Positions 5,907-14,139 of a stretch of DNA of 37,270 nucleotides are shown here, piece by piece. A program made the position numbers and the translations under genes. The DNA is from a virus, in the IMG/VR virus record IMGVR_UViG_3300044620_000180, positions 1-37,270 of that record. One strand, written 5' to 3'. Within the stretch, counting starts at the first letter, position 1; each line of letters begins with the position of its first letter. A model generated the notes under the pieces. That model saw only the letters and a list, made by a program, of their open reading frames with translations. It was not told the origin of the DNA and did not search any database.

Positions 5907-8157
5907 AAGCCTAAAAACATACCTGATCCTTCAGGACATGACGGATGACCAGCAAGAAACCATCCTGTCGTCGGTTCGTGCAGCAAACGAGAAGGCTAAA
6001 CAGCTCAAAAAAGAGCGCATAAGCCAGAACGTCGGGCTGGTTGTCGATGCGTTGAAGAAGATCGAGGCGGATATCCGCGCCAGATACGACGATCTGGGCA
6101 ATAAGATCGAGACACGCGTTAATTCCATCCAAGATGGCCGCGATGGTAGCGACGGCCGCGACGGTAAAGACGGCAAAGATGGTCGCCCAGGCCGCGATGG
6201 GGTGACAGGCCCAATGGGGCCGGCCGGTCGAGACGGTATCAATGGCGTTGATGGTGAAGATGGTGTGTCGGTCATCGATGCGAAGATTGATTTCGACGGA
6301 TCGTTGGTCATCACGCTCTCCAATGGCCGTGAGATCAACGTCGGCGAGGTGGTCGCACCGGATTTGGCCGAGCGCATTAAGGTCATCACCAACGGTGGCG
6401 GCACGTCGCAGGCAGTGCTTGATGCATTGGCCTCGCTCCAGACGCAGATCAACAATCTGATCCCCAGCCAGACCGGCAACGCAGGCAAGTTTCTGACCAC
6501 CAACGGCTCGGCGTTGTCGTGGGCGGATGTCGCTGGCGGTTTGGATTACCAAGGTACTTGGAACGCATCGACAAACACGCCTTCTTTGGCTTCTGGTGTA
6601 GGCACGAACGGTTACTACTATGTGGTGTCGGTCGATGGCTCGACCAACCTGGACGGCATTACCGACTGGAAGGCGGGCGATTGGCTGCTGTTTAACGGCA
6701 CGGTGTGGCAAAAGATCGACCAGAGCTGGGCGATTGCTGGGGCCAACGACAACATCACGTCGATGACGGGGATCACCGGTGGTATTTCGTCACCGGACTT
6801 CATTCAGTTTGATACGGGCGCGACAGTCACAAACGCAGCCGGTCGACTGTACTGGGATAGCACACAGCAGACTTTGACGGTCGGCTTGAACGCCAATATT
6901 GCGGCGGATGTTGGCCAGACCTTGTACGCCTACGCGACGAACGACGAAGCGGTGACGATCAACAAGGGTCAGCCGGTCTATATGTTCGCTGCGCAAGGTG
7001 ATCGGGTGTCGGTGAAGCTCGCGTACAACACGGGCGATGCGACATCGGCCAAGACGCTGGGCGTTTGCGCGGAGAACATTGCAGCCGGTCAGGCCGGCAT
7101 GATTTTGTGCCAAGGTGTGCAGGATGGGTTGGATCTTAGTGCTTATACCGCAGGCGACACGCTGTACCTGGGCGCCACCGCCGGCACACTGACGAATGTG
7201 AAGCCGTATGCACCGAACCATTTGGTCTATATCGGTGTGGTTGAGCGCGCAAACATGGGTAACGGTCGTCTGTACGTGCGCGTGCAGAATGGCTATGAGC
7301 TAGAAGAGCTGCACAACGTCTCGGCACAAAGCCCATCAAATGGTCAGTTGTTGATCTATAACGCCAGCACTGGGTTGTGGACGAAAAACACACTGACAGA
7401 TGGTGATGGCATCACGATCACTGAAGGTGCTGGGTCGATTACGGTCACGAATGCGGGTGTGCGTACAGCGCAAGCAGGCACAGGCATTTCTGTTAGCGGC
7501 ACCAACGACATCACGATCACGAATACGGGTGTTACCAGTCTGACGGGCACAACTAACGAGATTGACGTGTCGGCCAGCACGGGCAGTGTGACCTTGAGCT
7601 TGCCAGCAACGATCAATGCGGACACTACGGGTAATGCAGCGAACGTCACCGGCACCGTTGCGATTGCTAATGGTGGTACGGGTCAGACCAGTCAAACCGC
7701 AGCGTTTGATGCATTAGCACCGACGACTACGAAGGGTGATCTGATCGTATCGAATGGATCAGACAATATCCGTCTGGCCGTTGGCACGAACGGCTACTTG
7801 TTGACCGCCGATTCGGCAGAAGCTTCTGGCATCAAGTGGGCAGCAGCGCCGGTTAGCACGACGGTGGCCAACGATACGAGTACGAATGCATCGTACTACC
7901 CGACGTTTGCAACAGCAACCAGCGGCACGTTCTCAACTGCTACGGTATCCAGCACTAAGCTGACGTACAACCCGTCGCTTGGCCAACTATCAGCGAGTGT
8001 ACCGAGGGCAGATAACGGTATCTTTGTTAATAAGGCAACAATAGCGACGAGCTATACGATTGCGTCGGGTGATAACGGGATGTCTGCTGGAACGATTACG
8101 GTAGCGGACGGTGTAACGGTGACGGTTTCTGACGGCTCGTTCTGGACTGTGGTGTAA
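5896..8157 (+). CDS. Tail fibre with collagen-like repeat
   Basis: The product is 753 residues, a virion fibre. Residues 1-75 are a charged helical, probably coiled-coil region. About 80-123 are Gly-X-Y triplets (DGRDGSDGRDGKDGKDGRPG and on), a collagen-like trimerising rod. Next come domains typical of phage fibres (GYYYVVSVDGSTNLDGITDW, then SAQSPSNGQLLIYNASTG) and a beta-rich Thr/Gly C-terminus including ANGGTGQTSQTAAFDAL. The start is decided by AAGGAG at 5883-5888: GTG at 5896 is 7 nt away, whereas the TTG at 5890 is too close. It overlaps the portal gene by 11 nt. Its place before the scaffold is unusual. Confidence 0.88.
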   Translation: MDVESLKTYLILQDMTDDQQETILSSVRAANEKAKQLKKERISQNVGLVVDALKKIEADIRARYDDLGNKIETRVNSIQDGRDGSDGRDGKDGKDGRPGRDGVTGPMGPAGRDGINGVDGEDGVSVIDAKIDFDGSLVITLSNGREINVGEVVAPDLAERIKVITNGGGTSQAVLDALASLQTQINNLIPSQTGNAGKFLTTNGSALSWADVAGGLDYQGTWNASTNTPSLASGVGTNGYYYVVSVDGSTNLDGITDWKAGDWLLFNGTVWQKIDQSWAIAGANDNITSMTGITGGISSPDFIQFDTGATVTNAAGRLYWDSTQQTLTVGLNANIAADVGQTLYAYATNDEAVTINKGQPVYMFAAQGDRVSVKLAYNTGDATSAKTLGVCAENIAAGQAGMILCQGVQDGLDLSAYTAGDTLYLGATAGTLTNVKPYAPNHLVYIGVVERANMGNGRLYVRVQNGYELEELHNVSAQSPSNGQLLIYNASTGLWTKNTLTDGDGITITEGAGSITVTNAGVRTAQAGTGISVSGTNDITITNTGVTSLTGTTNEIDVSASTGSVTLSLPATINADTTGNAANVTGTVAIANGGTGQTSQTAAFDALAPTTTKGDLIVSNGSDNIRLAVGTNGYLLTADSAEASGIKWAAAPVSTTVANDTSTNASYYPTFATATSGTFSTATVSSTKLTYNPSLGQLSASVPRADNGIFVNKATIATSYTIASGDNGMSAGTITVADGVTVTVSDGSFWTVV

Positions 8158-8167
8158 AGGATAATAA

Positions 8168-9418
8168 ATGGCAACGATACTTAAAGCGGGTAACGTAGCA
8201 TCAGGCGCACAGATAACGTCGGATGCCACAGGTATCTTAGAGATCAGAACGGGTACAGGGGCTGGTACGACTGCGATCACGGTAGGTACGAATCAGGCTG
8301 TGACGTTTGCTGCGGGTACGACGGTTAGTTCATTAACGACTTCTGGGGCGGTATCTGCGGGTTCGTTGACGGTCAACAACAACAACATCTCAGCGGTCAA
8401 TAGCTTGGGTTTCCGTAACCGCATCATTAACGGGGACATGAGGATCGATCAGCGTAATGCTGGGGCGAGTGTTACTCCTACTGACGGGCAGTTTACTGTT
8501 GATAGATTTGCGGCTGGGGTTACTGCTGCATCAAAGTTAACAATGCAGCAAAACGCTGGTGCTGTTACGCCGCCAGCAGGCTTTACGAACTATCTGGGGG
8601 TGACATCAACATCCGCTTATTCCGTTACTTCTAGCGACTATTTTGGGGTTACGCAAAATATTGAAGGTTTGAATACTGCCGACCTTGCATGGGGGACAGC
8701 AAGCGCAGCAACTGTAACTTTATCATTCTGGGTACGCTCAAGCCTAACAGGCACTTTTTCTGGATCGCTGCGTAATAGTGCAGGTAATAGAAGTTATGTG
8801 TTTTCCTACACAATTAATTCTGCAAACACTTGGGAGCAGAAAACAGTAACTATTGTTGGTGACACATCTGGAACTTGGTTAACTACAAACGGTATCGGTA
8901 TTAGAGTTTGGTTTTCTGTTGGCACTGGCTCCACCTTGAGTGGTACGGCAGGCTCATGGTCTGGCTCTAACCTTGTTGCAGCGACAGGCTCAGTATCTGT
9001 GGTCGGAACCAACGGCGCAACCTTCTACATCACCGGCGTACAACTAGAAGCTGGCTCAGTAGCAACACCGTTCGAGCGCAGAGATTATGGGCGTGAGTTG
9101 ATTATGTGCCAGCGGTATTTCCAATTGGTTGAATCTGGAGTTCAAGGGCCAGCTGAAGTTACTACTGCTTGTTATCTTCTTACTCGGTATATTGTTGATA
9201 TGCGGGCGACACCGACAGCAGCCCCGACAGCAGCGCTAAATATCGACGATAACTTTTCTGCCAACTTTACTCAGTCCTCGGCGAGCATTACGTCAGTGAC
9301 TCAAGGGTCAACATCATCTTGCCGACTACGTTTAGGTAATCTTTCAGGATTAACTCAAGGTAGAGTTTACGGGTTAACCACTAGTGGCGGAAAAATTCAA
9401 CTGTCTTCGGAGCTGTAA
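8168..9418 (+). CDS. Tail fibre / receptor-binding protein with carbohydrate-binding-like module
   Basis: The product has 416 residues. A beta-rich Thr/Gly N-terminus (1-75) leads to the signature FRNRIINGDMRIDQRNAG, then a jelly-roll-like region with SFWVRSSLTGTFSGSLRN and ATFYITGVQLEAGSVATPFE. It ends with YGRELIMCQRYFQ, a set of motifs frequent in fibre proteins of phages of Gram-negative bacteria. It probably binds surface glycans. It follows the collagen-like fibre by 10 nt, and a small assembly-helper-like gene overlaps just downstream. Its AT content looks higher than that of the packaging genes, as often seen in exchanged host-range modules. Confidence 0.85.
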   Translation: MATILKAGNVASGAQITSDATGILEIRTGTGAGTTAITVGTNQAVTFAAGTTVSSLTTSGAVSAGSLTVNNNNISAVNSLGFRNRIINGDMRIDQRNAGASVTPTDGQFTVDRFAAGVTAASKLTMQQNAGAVTPPAGFTNYLGVTSTSAYSVTSSDYFGVTQNIEGLNTADLAWGTASAATVTLSFWVRSSLTGTFSGSLRNSAGNRSYVFSYTINSANTWEQKTVTIVGDTSGTWLTTNGIGIRVWFSVGTGSTLSGTAGSWSGSNLVAATGSVSVVGTNGATFYITGVQLEAGSVATPFERRDYGRELIMCQRYFQLVESGVQGPAEVTTACYLLTRYIVDMRATPTAAPTAALNIDDNFSANFTQSSASITSVTQGSTSSCRLRLGNLSGLTQGRVYGLTTSGGKIQLSSEL

Positions 9419-9592
9419 ATGTTTAAACTTGTTTTAGCGTCGTACAACGAACCTATCGCATCAAGCGTTATTCGCACAGCTGACGGTGCTTGCATCCCCT
9501 TTGATCCAGCCAACACCGACTACCAAGCCTATCTAAAGTGGCTTGAAGAAGGCGGTCAACCATTGCCAGCAGATGAAGGAGAATCCAATTGA
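9419..9592 (+). CDS. Small fibre-associated protein (possible assembly helper)
   Basis: The product has 57 residues beginning MFKLVLASYNEPIAS. The motif IPFDPANTDYQAYLKWLEEG and the ending PLPADEGESN are recurrent in small phage proteins encoded beside fibre genes and sometimes annotated as fibre-assembly proteins. The ATG directly follows the TAA of the fibre gene, and its TGA overlaps the TTG start of the next fibre gene. A chaperone role is inferred from position; I cannot prove it. Confidence 0.8.
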   Translation: MFKLVLASYNEPIASSVIRTADGACIPFDPANTDYQAYLKWLEEGGQPLPADEGESN

Positions 9593-10578
9593 CTGCCGGG
9601 ATCAAAGCAAATGTAGACGGAAGTGCAGCTATCCAAGTAGGCGGTGTAGACGCTATTACGCTGACATCGGCGGGTGCTGCATCGTTTGTAACGAGTCCTA
9701 TGACGATTCAAGGCGGTAGTGCTGCTGCCCCGTCAATTACGTTCTCAGGCGATACCAACACGGGTATTTTTTCCCCTGCTGCTGACACGATTGCTTTCTC
9801 AGAGGGCGGTGTTGAGAGCATGAGGATTGATAGTGCGGGGAACGTGGGGATTGGGACGAGTTCGCCAAACGAAAGGGTGACGATTGCTGCCTCTACATCC
9901 GGCAGCTACATCCAAATCTGCGATAGCAGCACAGGCACAACTTCTGGTGACGGTCTGTTTATCGGGTCTTTTAACGGCGCGGCAGAGATCAAGACCAAAG
10001 AAAATAAAGAACTTCAGTTTGGCACCAACAACACCGAACGCGCCCGTATCGACTCCAGCGGTAATCTGCTGGTGAACAGAACTAGCCTTTTTAACTCTGA
10101 AAAGTTCGGCGTTACTTTTAGTTCAAATACGGGTGCTGGCTGCGTAATCAACGACTCAAACGGTCAGAACGGAAACACATTTATCCAGTTTCGTAACAAC
10201 GGCACGACTGCTGGTGCGATTACGTCAAACGGCACAACGACCATGACGTATGGTTCTGCATCGGACTATCGGCTTAAAGAAAACCTATCTCCGCTGACGG
10301 GCGCGCTCGCAAAGGTGGCGTTACTCAAGCCAACGGTCGGCTCTTGGAAAGTAGATGGCTCTGAGTTTGTTGGTTTTATTGCTCACGAATTGCAAGAAGT
10401 TTTTCCCGACAGCGTAGTTGGCGAGAAAGACAAGGCTGATTCTAATGGTGACCCAGAGTATCAAATGGTTGACACCGGATCAGCGTCAATCATTGCAACT
10501 TTAACAGCGGCTTTGCAAGAACAACAGCAAATGATTGAAACACTACAGGCGAAAGTCGCTGCATTGGAGGCCAAATAA
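9589..10578 (+). CDS. Tail fibre with S74 self-cleaving chaperone domain
   Basis: The product has 329 residues. The N-terminal two thirds are repetitive beta-strand modules (NTGIFSPAADTIAFSEGG, MRIDSAGNVGIGT, RARIDSSGNLLVN) that trimerise as a fibre or spike. The C-terminus is a peptidase S74 intramolecular chaperone: ASDYRLKENL holds the Ser225-Lys230 dyad (spacing as in endosialidase chaperones), followed by EFVGFIAHELQEVFPD and a final trimeric coiled coil (about 300-328). Cleavage just before Ser225 is expected from the family. The start is TTG, supported by GGAG 7 nt upstream and a TTGA overlap with the previous stop. Confidence 0.92.
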   Translation: MTAGIKANVDGSAAIQVGGVDAITLTSAGAASFVTSPMTIQGGSAAAPSITFSGDTNTGIFSPAADTIAFSEGGVESMRIDSAGNVGIGTSSPNERVTIAASTSGSYIQICDSSTGTTSGDGLFIGSFNGAAEIKTKENKELQFGTNNTERARIDSSGNLLVNRTSLFNSEKFGVTFSSNTGAGCVINDSNGQNGNTFIQFRNNGTTAGAITSNGTTTMTYGSASDYRLKENLSPLTGALAKVALLKPTVGSWKVDGSEFVGFIAHELQEVFPDSVVGEKDKADSNGDPEYQMVDTGSASIIATLTAALQEQQQMIETLQAKVAALEAK

Positions 10579-10727
10579 TGGAGATCACATTAAAGCTCAG
10601 CGTAGAAGAAGTGAATGGGATATTGCAGACGCTTGGACAACTCCCAACATCTTCTGGAGCATGGCCTTTAGTGGTGAAGATTAAAGAGCAAGCCGAGGCG
10701 CAAGTGCCGAAAGCGGAGGAAGCGTGA
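10578..10727 (+). CDS. Small conserved phage protein, 49 aa
   Basis: The sequence starts MEITLKLSVEEVNGILQTL and continues with LPTSSGAWPLVVKIKEQAEA. A strand followed by one helix resembles small phage proteins often found downstream of fibre genes; no function is known to me. It overlaps the S74 fibre stop by 1 nt (TAATG) and the next gene by 4 nt (GTGA), so translation is coupled. Confidence 0.8.
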   Translation: MEITLKLSVEEVNGILQTLGQLPTSSGAWPLVVKIKEQAEAQVPKAEEA

Positions 10728-10963
10728 CGCCTGAGTTGCAAAAATACTACGAAGACCGGTTCTCCATGATGGCGACACCTGGTTGGAAAGACCTGTTGGA
10801 GGACATTGACAAGATCATATCGACGTTGCAGGATATTTCTACCATTGACGGCGAGAAAGAATTACAATTTAAGAAAGGCGAATTGTCTATCCTGACTTGG
10901 CTGAGAAACCTTAAATCGGTCAGCGAACAAGCTTACGAGGACTTAAATGCGCAGGATGTATGA
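10724..10963 (+). CDS. Small helical protein, unknown
   Basis: The product has 79 residues and starts with GTG behind a GGAGG site. MTPELQKYYEDRFSMMATPGW leads to helical, charged segments rich in Asp/Lys. A motif like this (ELQKYYEDRFSMMATPGWKD) is familiar from hypothetical phage proteins near capsid genes. No enzyme motif is seen. It lies in an overlapping string between the fibre block and the scaffold and overlaps the next gene by 17 nt. Confidence 0.8.
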   Translation: MTPELQKYYEDRFSMMATPGWKDLLEDIDKIISTLQDISTIDGEKELQFKKGELSILTWLRNLKSVSEQAYEDLNAQDV

Positions 10964-11174
10964 ATTTCTCTGCGAAAGCGGCGAATTAATTGAAAGATTG
11001 GCAACTTTTGAGCAGCAAGTAGTTAGTTGCAAGTGTGGCAAGTCAGCCCGCCGCACGATTTCTGCTCCGCACTTCAACCTTGAAGGGTGGTCTGGTCATT
11101 TTCCGACGGCGTATCATCGATTTGACCAGAAACATCGTGAAAAGTTAGAATCGGAGCGCAAAGCGAACGGATAA
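10947..11174 (+). CDS. FmdB-like small protein
   Basis: The product has 75 residues. MYEFLCESGELIERLATFEQ followed by CKCGKSARRTISAPHF resembles the FmdB-type putative zinc-ribbon family, in which a (M)YEFxC start precedes a CxCG pair. Here only three Cys are near (Cys9, Cys28, Cys30), so zinc binding may be degenerate. The ATG at 10947 is 6 nt from GAGG; an internal ATG at 10956 is less well served. The role in phages is unknown. It is the last gene before the scaffold. Confidence 0.7.
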   Translation: MRRMYEFLCESGELIERLATFEQQVVSCKCGKSARRTISAPHFNLEGWSGHFPTAYHRFDQKHREKLESERKANG

Positions 11175-11238
11175 GCATTTTTGCCCCGTTCATGTTTAAT
11201 CCTGGGAACCAAAAGATGGCAGGAAAAGGAACCACGAC

Positions 11239-11997
11239 ATGTTGATTGACAATGAACCCGAGATGCCTAGCGAGTTAGAGGCAGAGGAAGCGAAACTACC
11301 CGACGCAGTAGCGGAGTCTAAGCCGGAATTACCGGATCGATACCGAAATAAGTCGCTTGAGGACATCGTAAAGATGCACCAAGAGGCCGAAAAGGTGATC
11401 GGAAGACAGGCGCAGGAAGTCGGGGAAGTGCGGAAACTGGCCGACGAGCTGATCAAGCAAAACCTTGGGGCACGGCAAACGACTGTTGAAAAAGAAGAGC
11501 CGGAAGTAGACTTCTTTGAAGACCCTAAAACGGCAATTCACAAGACGATCGAGACGCATCCGGATGTTCTGGCCGCTCGCGAAGCAAGCGCCCAGTTCAA
11601 ACTGTTGCAAACGAAGCAAAAGCTGACGCAAGCGCACCCTGACTATGAGCAGTTGATCAATAGTGAGGACTTTGTGAACTGGGTGAAAGGATCGCCCGTA
11701 CGCATTGAGCTGTTTGCCAAAGCCGACGCCAAGGCAGATTTCGATTCGGCGAATGAATTGTTTAGTACCTACAAAGAACTGCGCAATATTCGTGGTGAGC
11801 AGGTCAAGCAGCAGGCAACTGCCGCGCGCCAGCAGACCATGAAAGCCGCGCAAGTGGATAGTGGGGGTACAGGGGAGAGTTCAAAGCGGGTTTACCGACG
11901 TGCTGACCTTATTCGGCTGAAAATGACCGACCCAGCCCGGTATGACGCACTGTCTGAAGAGATTATGGCGGCGTATCAAGAGGGGCGGGTCAAATAA
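11239..11997 (+). CDS. Capsid scaffolding protein
   Basis: The product has 252 residues: acidic N-terminus, long charged helices (about 40-70 and 110-190) and a basic C-terminus (KRVYRRADLIRLKMTDPARY). It contains no Cys. This composition, and the position immediately before the major capsid gene, are those of podovirus scaffolds, which drive prohead assembly and then leave. The C-terminal basic helix-turn-helix is the usual coat-binding part, as in P22. An AAGGAA site precedes the ATG. Confidence 0.88.
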   Translation: MLIDNEPEMPSELEAEEAKLPDAVAESKPELPDRYRNKSLEDIVKMHQEAEKVIGRQAQEVGEVRKLADELIKQNLGARQTTVEKEEPEVDFFEDPKTAIHKTIETHPDVLAAREASAQFKLLQTKQKLTQAHPDYEQLINSEDFVNWVKGSPVRIELFAKADAKADFDSANELFSTYKELRNIRGEQVKQQATAARQQTMKAAQVDSGGTGESSKRVYRRADLIRLKMTDPARYDALSEEIMAAYQEGRVK

Positions 11998-12022
11998 ACT
12001 TTTGACTTTTTAGGAGCTAGAC

Positions 12023-12997
12023 ATGGCTAACACAGCTTTTTCCCCAGCAAATAGCGTTACCCCAACAACAGCAGCAACATTCATCCCAGAGATTTGGAGT
12101 GATGAAATTGTTGCCGCCTATAAGAAGAACCTCGTTCTGGCCAACCTGGTCATGAAGATGAACTTCCGTGGCAAGAAGGGTGACACCGTCCATATTCCAT
12201 CCCCGACCCGTGGCTCTGCATCGGCTAAAGTATCGACCGACGCAGTGACCCTGATCGCTGCAACCGAGTCCGAAGTTCAGGTATCGATCAACAAGCACTA
12301 TGAGTACAGCCGCCTAATCGAAGACATCGTCGAAGCGCAAGCCCTGAACTCGCTGCGTCAGTTCTACACTGCCGACGCTGGTTACGCGCTGGCTCGTCAG
12401 GTCGACACCGATCTGGTTCGCCTCGGCCGTGCTTTCAACGGTGCAACCGTTGGTACTGACGACTATGCAACCAGCAACACCACAACCAAAGCTTACATTG
12501 GTTCAGACGGCACCACCGCGTACAACAGCACCAGCACAAACGCTGCTGCCCTGACCGATGCTGCTATCCGTCGCACGATCCAGCGTCTGGATGACAACGA
12601 CACCCCAATGGACGGTCGTTTCTTCATCATCCCACCATCGTCGCGTAACACCTTGATGGGTCTGGCTCGCTACACCGAACAGGCATTTGTCGGTGACGGC
12701 AGCGCCATCCGCAACGGTGAGATCGGCAACCTGTATGGCATCCCAGTGTTCGTCACCTCCAACGCCGACTTCGGTGCTGGTGGCTCGGGCACTGACCGTA
12801 TCTGCCTGATGGGTCACCGCGATTCGATGGTGTTGGTTGAGCAAATGGCGATCCGTTCGCAGACTCAGTACAAGCAGGAATACCTCGGTACCCTGTTTAC
12901 CGCTGACACCCTGTATGGCGTCAAAGCTATCCGTACTGCGGCTACCACTGGCGCAGCTCTCTCGTCCTCGGCATTCGCTCTGGCTGTTCCAGCCTAA
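12023..12997 (+). CDS. Major capsid protein (HK97 fold)
   Basis: The product has 324 residues starting MANTAFSPANSV. FIPEIWSDEIVAAYKKNLVL near the N-terminus and GDTVHIPSP (about 53-61), followed by a long region of alternating strands and helices, match coat proteins of tailed phages with the HK97 fold. It lies 25 nt after the scaffold, has a strong AGGAG site 6 nt before the ATG, and is followed by an intrinsic terminator, consistent with high expression. Many codons are C-ending (e.g. ACC, AAC), unlike the mixed usage of the fibre genes, which may reflect selection for translation. Confidence 0.92.
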   Translation: MANTAFSPANSVTPTTAATFIPEIWSDEIVAAYKKNLVLANLVMKMNFRGKKGDTVHIPSPTRGSASAKVSTDAVTLIAATESEVQVSINKHYEYSRLIEDIVEAQALNSLRQFYTADAGYALARQVDTDLVRLGRAFNGATVGTDDYATSNTTTKAYIGSDGTTAYNSTSTNAAALTDAAIRRTIQRLDDNDTPMDGRFFIIPPSSRNTLMGLARYTEQAFVGDGSAIRNGEIGNLYGIPVFVTSNADFGAGGSGTDRICLMGHRDSMVLVEQMAIRSQTQYKQEYLGTLFTADTLYGVKAIRTAATTGAALSSSAFALAVPA

Positions 12998-13004
12998 TTG
13001 AACG

Positions 13005-13029
13005 CCCCCGGTGAAAGCCGGGGGTCTTT
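13005..13029 (+). terminator. Intrinsic terminator after major capsid gene
   Basis: CCCCCGG (13005-13011) pairs with CCGGGGG (13018-13024) around a 6-nt loop and is followed by TCTTTAA. The short U-tract suggests partial termination, which would raise capsid mRNA relative to downstream genes. Confidence 0.75.
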
Positions 13030-13049
13030 AACCTAATTAGGAGAACATC

Positions 13050-13376
13050 ATGGCAAACGCTACTTCCGTGACCGTCCGTGCTGGCAATGACCAGTTTCGC
13101 GGTCTTTACACTAACACTTGGCTTGTCCGCGCGACGTTAAACGCCGACAGTTTGTCTGACGGCGCAGGCGACACCGATACCGTAGCTGTCCCAGGCGTTG
13201 CCTTGGGCGACATGGTGTTGAGCGCGTCGCTGGCCGTGGACGTGGCGGGTCTGATCGTGACTGCGTATGTCAGCGCAGCCGATACGGTCAGCATCCGTTT
13301 CCAGAATGAAACTGGCGGTACAGTCGATTTGGCTTCCGCTACGCTTCGTCTGGTCGTCGTTCGTTCGTTGGCGTAA
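13050..13376 (+). CDS. Putative capsid decoration / head protein
   Basis: The product has 108 residues, rich in Ala/Val/Thr and almost all beta-strand. It starts MANATSVTVRAGNDQFRG and ends ASATLRLVVVRSLA. There is no signal peptide or Cys. An AGGAG site lies before the ATG. It sits alone between two hairpins right after the major capsid gene, the usual place for a capsid-stabilising or head-fibre protein. The function is inferred from position and beta character. Confidence 0.75.
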   Translation: MANATSVTVRAGNDQFRGLYTNTWLVRATLNADSLSDGAGDTDTVAVPGVALGDMVLSASLAVDVAGLIVTAYVSAADTVSIRFQNETGGTVDLASATLRLVVVRSLA

Positions 13377-13380
13377 TACC

Positions 13381-13398
13381 CGGGGGCTTCGGCCCCCG
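13381..13398 (+). terminator. GC hairpin with UUCG tetraloop
   Basis: CGGGGGC and GCCCCCG close a TTCG tetraloop directly after the decoration-like gene. No U-tract follows, so it is more likely an mRNA-stabilising 3' end or weak terminator than a strong stop. Confidence 0.55.
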
Positions 13399-13418
13399 AA
13401 CTCACCTCTGGAGGCAAC

Positions 13419-13625
13419 ATGGCCGCGACATTCCGCTGTTTGCAAAGCGGGCAAACTGTTACGTTTACGCTCCAGCACGATATAGACAGCATGAAAGGCC
13501 ACGCTGGATACGTCCGTGTTGATGAAGACGCTCCCGTGGAGGATGAAACCAGACAGATCGCCATGACGCCGCCCGAATACGCGCGCCGTCCCGGCCGTCC
13601 AAGGAAAGAACATGTCAGAAATTGA
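13419..13625 (+). CDS. Small phage protein, unknown
   Basis: The product has 68 residues. MAATFRCLQSGQTVTFTLQH is followed by an acidic middle and a basic end (EYARRPGRPRKEHVRN) whose RPGRPRK resembles an AT-hook core. A TGGAGG site lies 5 nt before the ATG. It overlaps the next gene by 14 nt. I do not recognise a function. Confidence 0.8.
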   Translation: MAATFRCLQSGQTVTFTLQHDIDSMKGHAGYVRVDEDAPVEDETRQIAMTPPEYARRPGRPRKEHVRN

Positions 13626-13821
13626 CCCAAGAGAGTTCGGCAAGCTGGAGGCGCAAGTGGAGGCGCTGCAAACCGAGGTCCACGCCATGCGGAGCGACAT
13701 TAAGCAGTTGCTGGAGATGGCCAACAAATCCAAGGGTGGTTTTTGGGTTGGCATGTCAATCGCGTCTGCCGTGGGCGGCGTTATGACTTTTGTTGCAGAT
13801 CGTTTATTTTTTAAAGGGTGA
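13612..13821 (+). CDS. Coiled-coil plus single-TM protein (XhlA-like topology)
   Basis: The product has 69 residues. Residues 8-37 form a heptad coiled coil (LEAQVEALQTEVHAMRSDIK), then FWVGMSIASAVGGVMTFVADRLFF forms one membrane segment. This layout is that of XhlA-type haemolysin/holin-associated proteins. It lies in the head-completion region, far from the lysis cassette at 22.8-25.5 kb, so a lysis role is uncertain; a virion or membrane anchor is an alternative. Confidence 0.75.
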   Translation: MSEIDPREFGKLEAQVEALQTEVHAMRSDIKQLLEMANKSKGGFWVGMSIASAVGGVMTFVADRLFFKG

Positions 13822-13825
13822 CATC

Positions 13826-13990
13826 ATGCCAATGGTCGATGGAAAGAAATACCCCTACACGAAAAAAGGCAAGCAGGAAGCTGCTTCGGCCAAGATCAGC
13901 AAGTTGCGCAAGGAAGGCTACCCGCAGAAGCAAGCGGTTGCGATCGGCCTAAGCATGGCGGGCATGGCTAAGAAAAAGGCCAAGAAATGA
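13826..13990 (+). CDS. Small basic protein, 54 aa
   Basis: MPMVDGKKYPYTKKGKQEAA starts a very Lys-rich protein ending MAGMAKKKAKK. The start at 13826 has AAAGGG upstream; a longer frame from 13790 lies within the previous gene. Proteins with this KKYPYTKKGK motif recur in phage head regions; nucleic-acid binding is plausible from charge. It overlaps the next gene (ATGA). Confidence 0.78.
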   Translation: MPMVDGKKYPYTKKGKQEAASAKISKLRKEGYPQKQAVAIGLSMAGMAKKKAKK

Positions 13991-14139
13991 AGCCCGGCCT
14001 GTACGCCAATATCAACGCCAAGCGCAAACGTATCGCGGCGGGCTCTGGTGAGAAGATGAGAAAGCCTGGAACTAAAGGCGCGCCGACTGCGCAGGCGTTT
14101 AAGGACTCAGCTAAAACGGCTAAACCGAGGAAAAAATGA
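13987..14139 (+). CDS. Small basic protein with conserved KPGLYANIN motif
   Basis: The product has 50 residues. The motifs KPGLYANINAKRKRIAAGSG and EKMRKPGTKGAPTAQAF are strongly conserved among phages as far as I recall, usually beside portal or connector genes. It is highly basic, so a DNA- or protein-contact role in the virion is possible; no function is established. Both ends overlap neighbours by an ATGA. Confidence 0.8.
   Translation: MKPGLYANINAKRKRIAAGSGEKMRKPGTKGAPTAQAFKDSAKTAKPRKK

Noticed and set aside
5911-6711. 266-codon minus-strand open frame opposite the collagen-like fibre
   Set aside because: It mirrors the GC-rich triplet repeats of the real gene; Arg/His-rich composition and no ribosome site mark it as a shadow.
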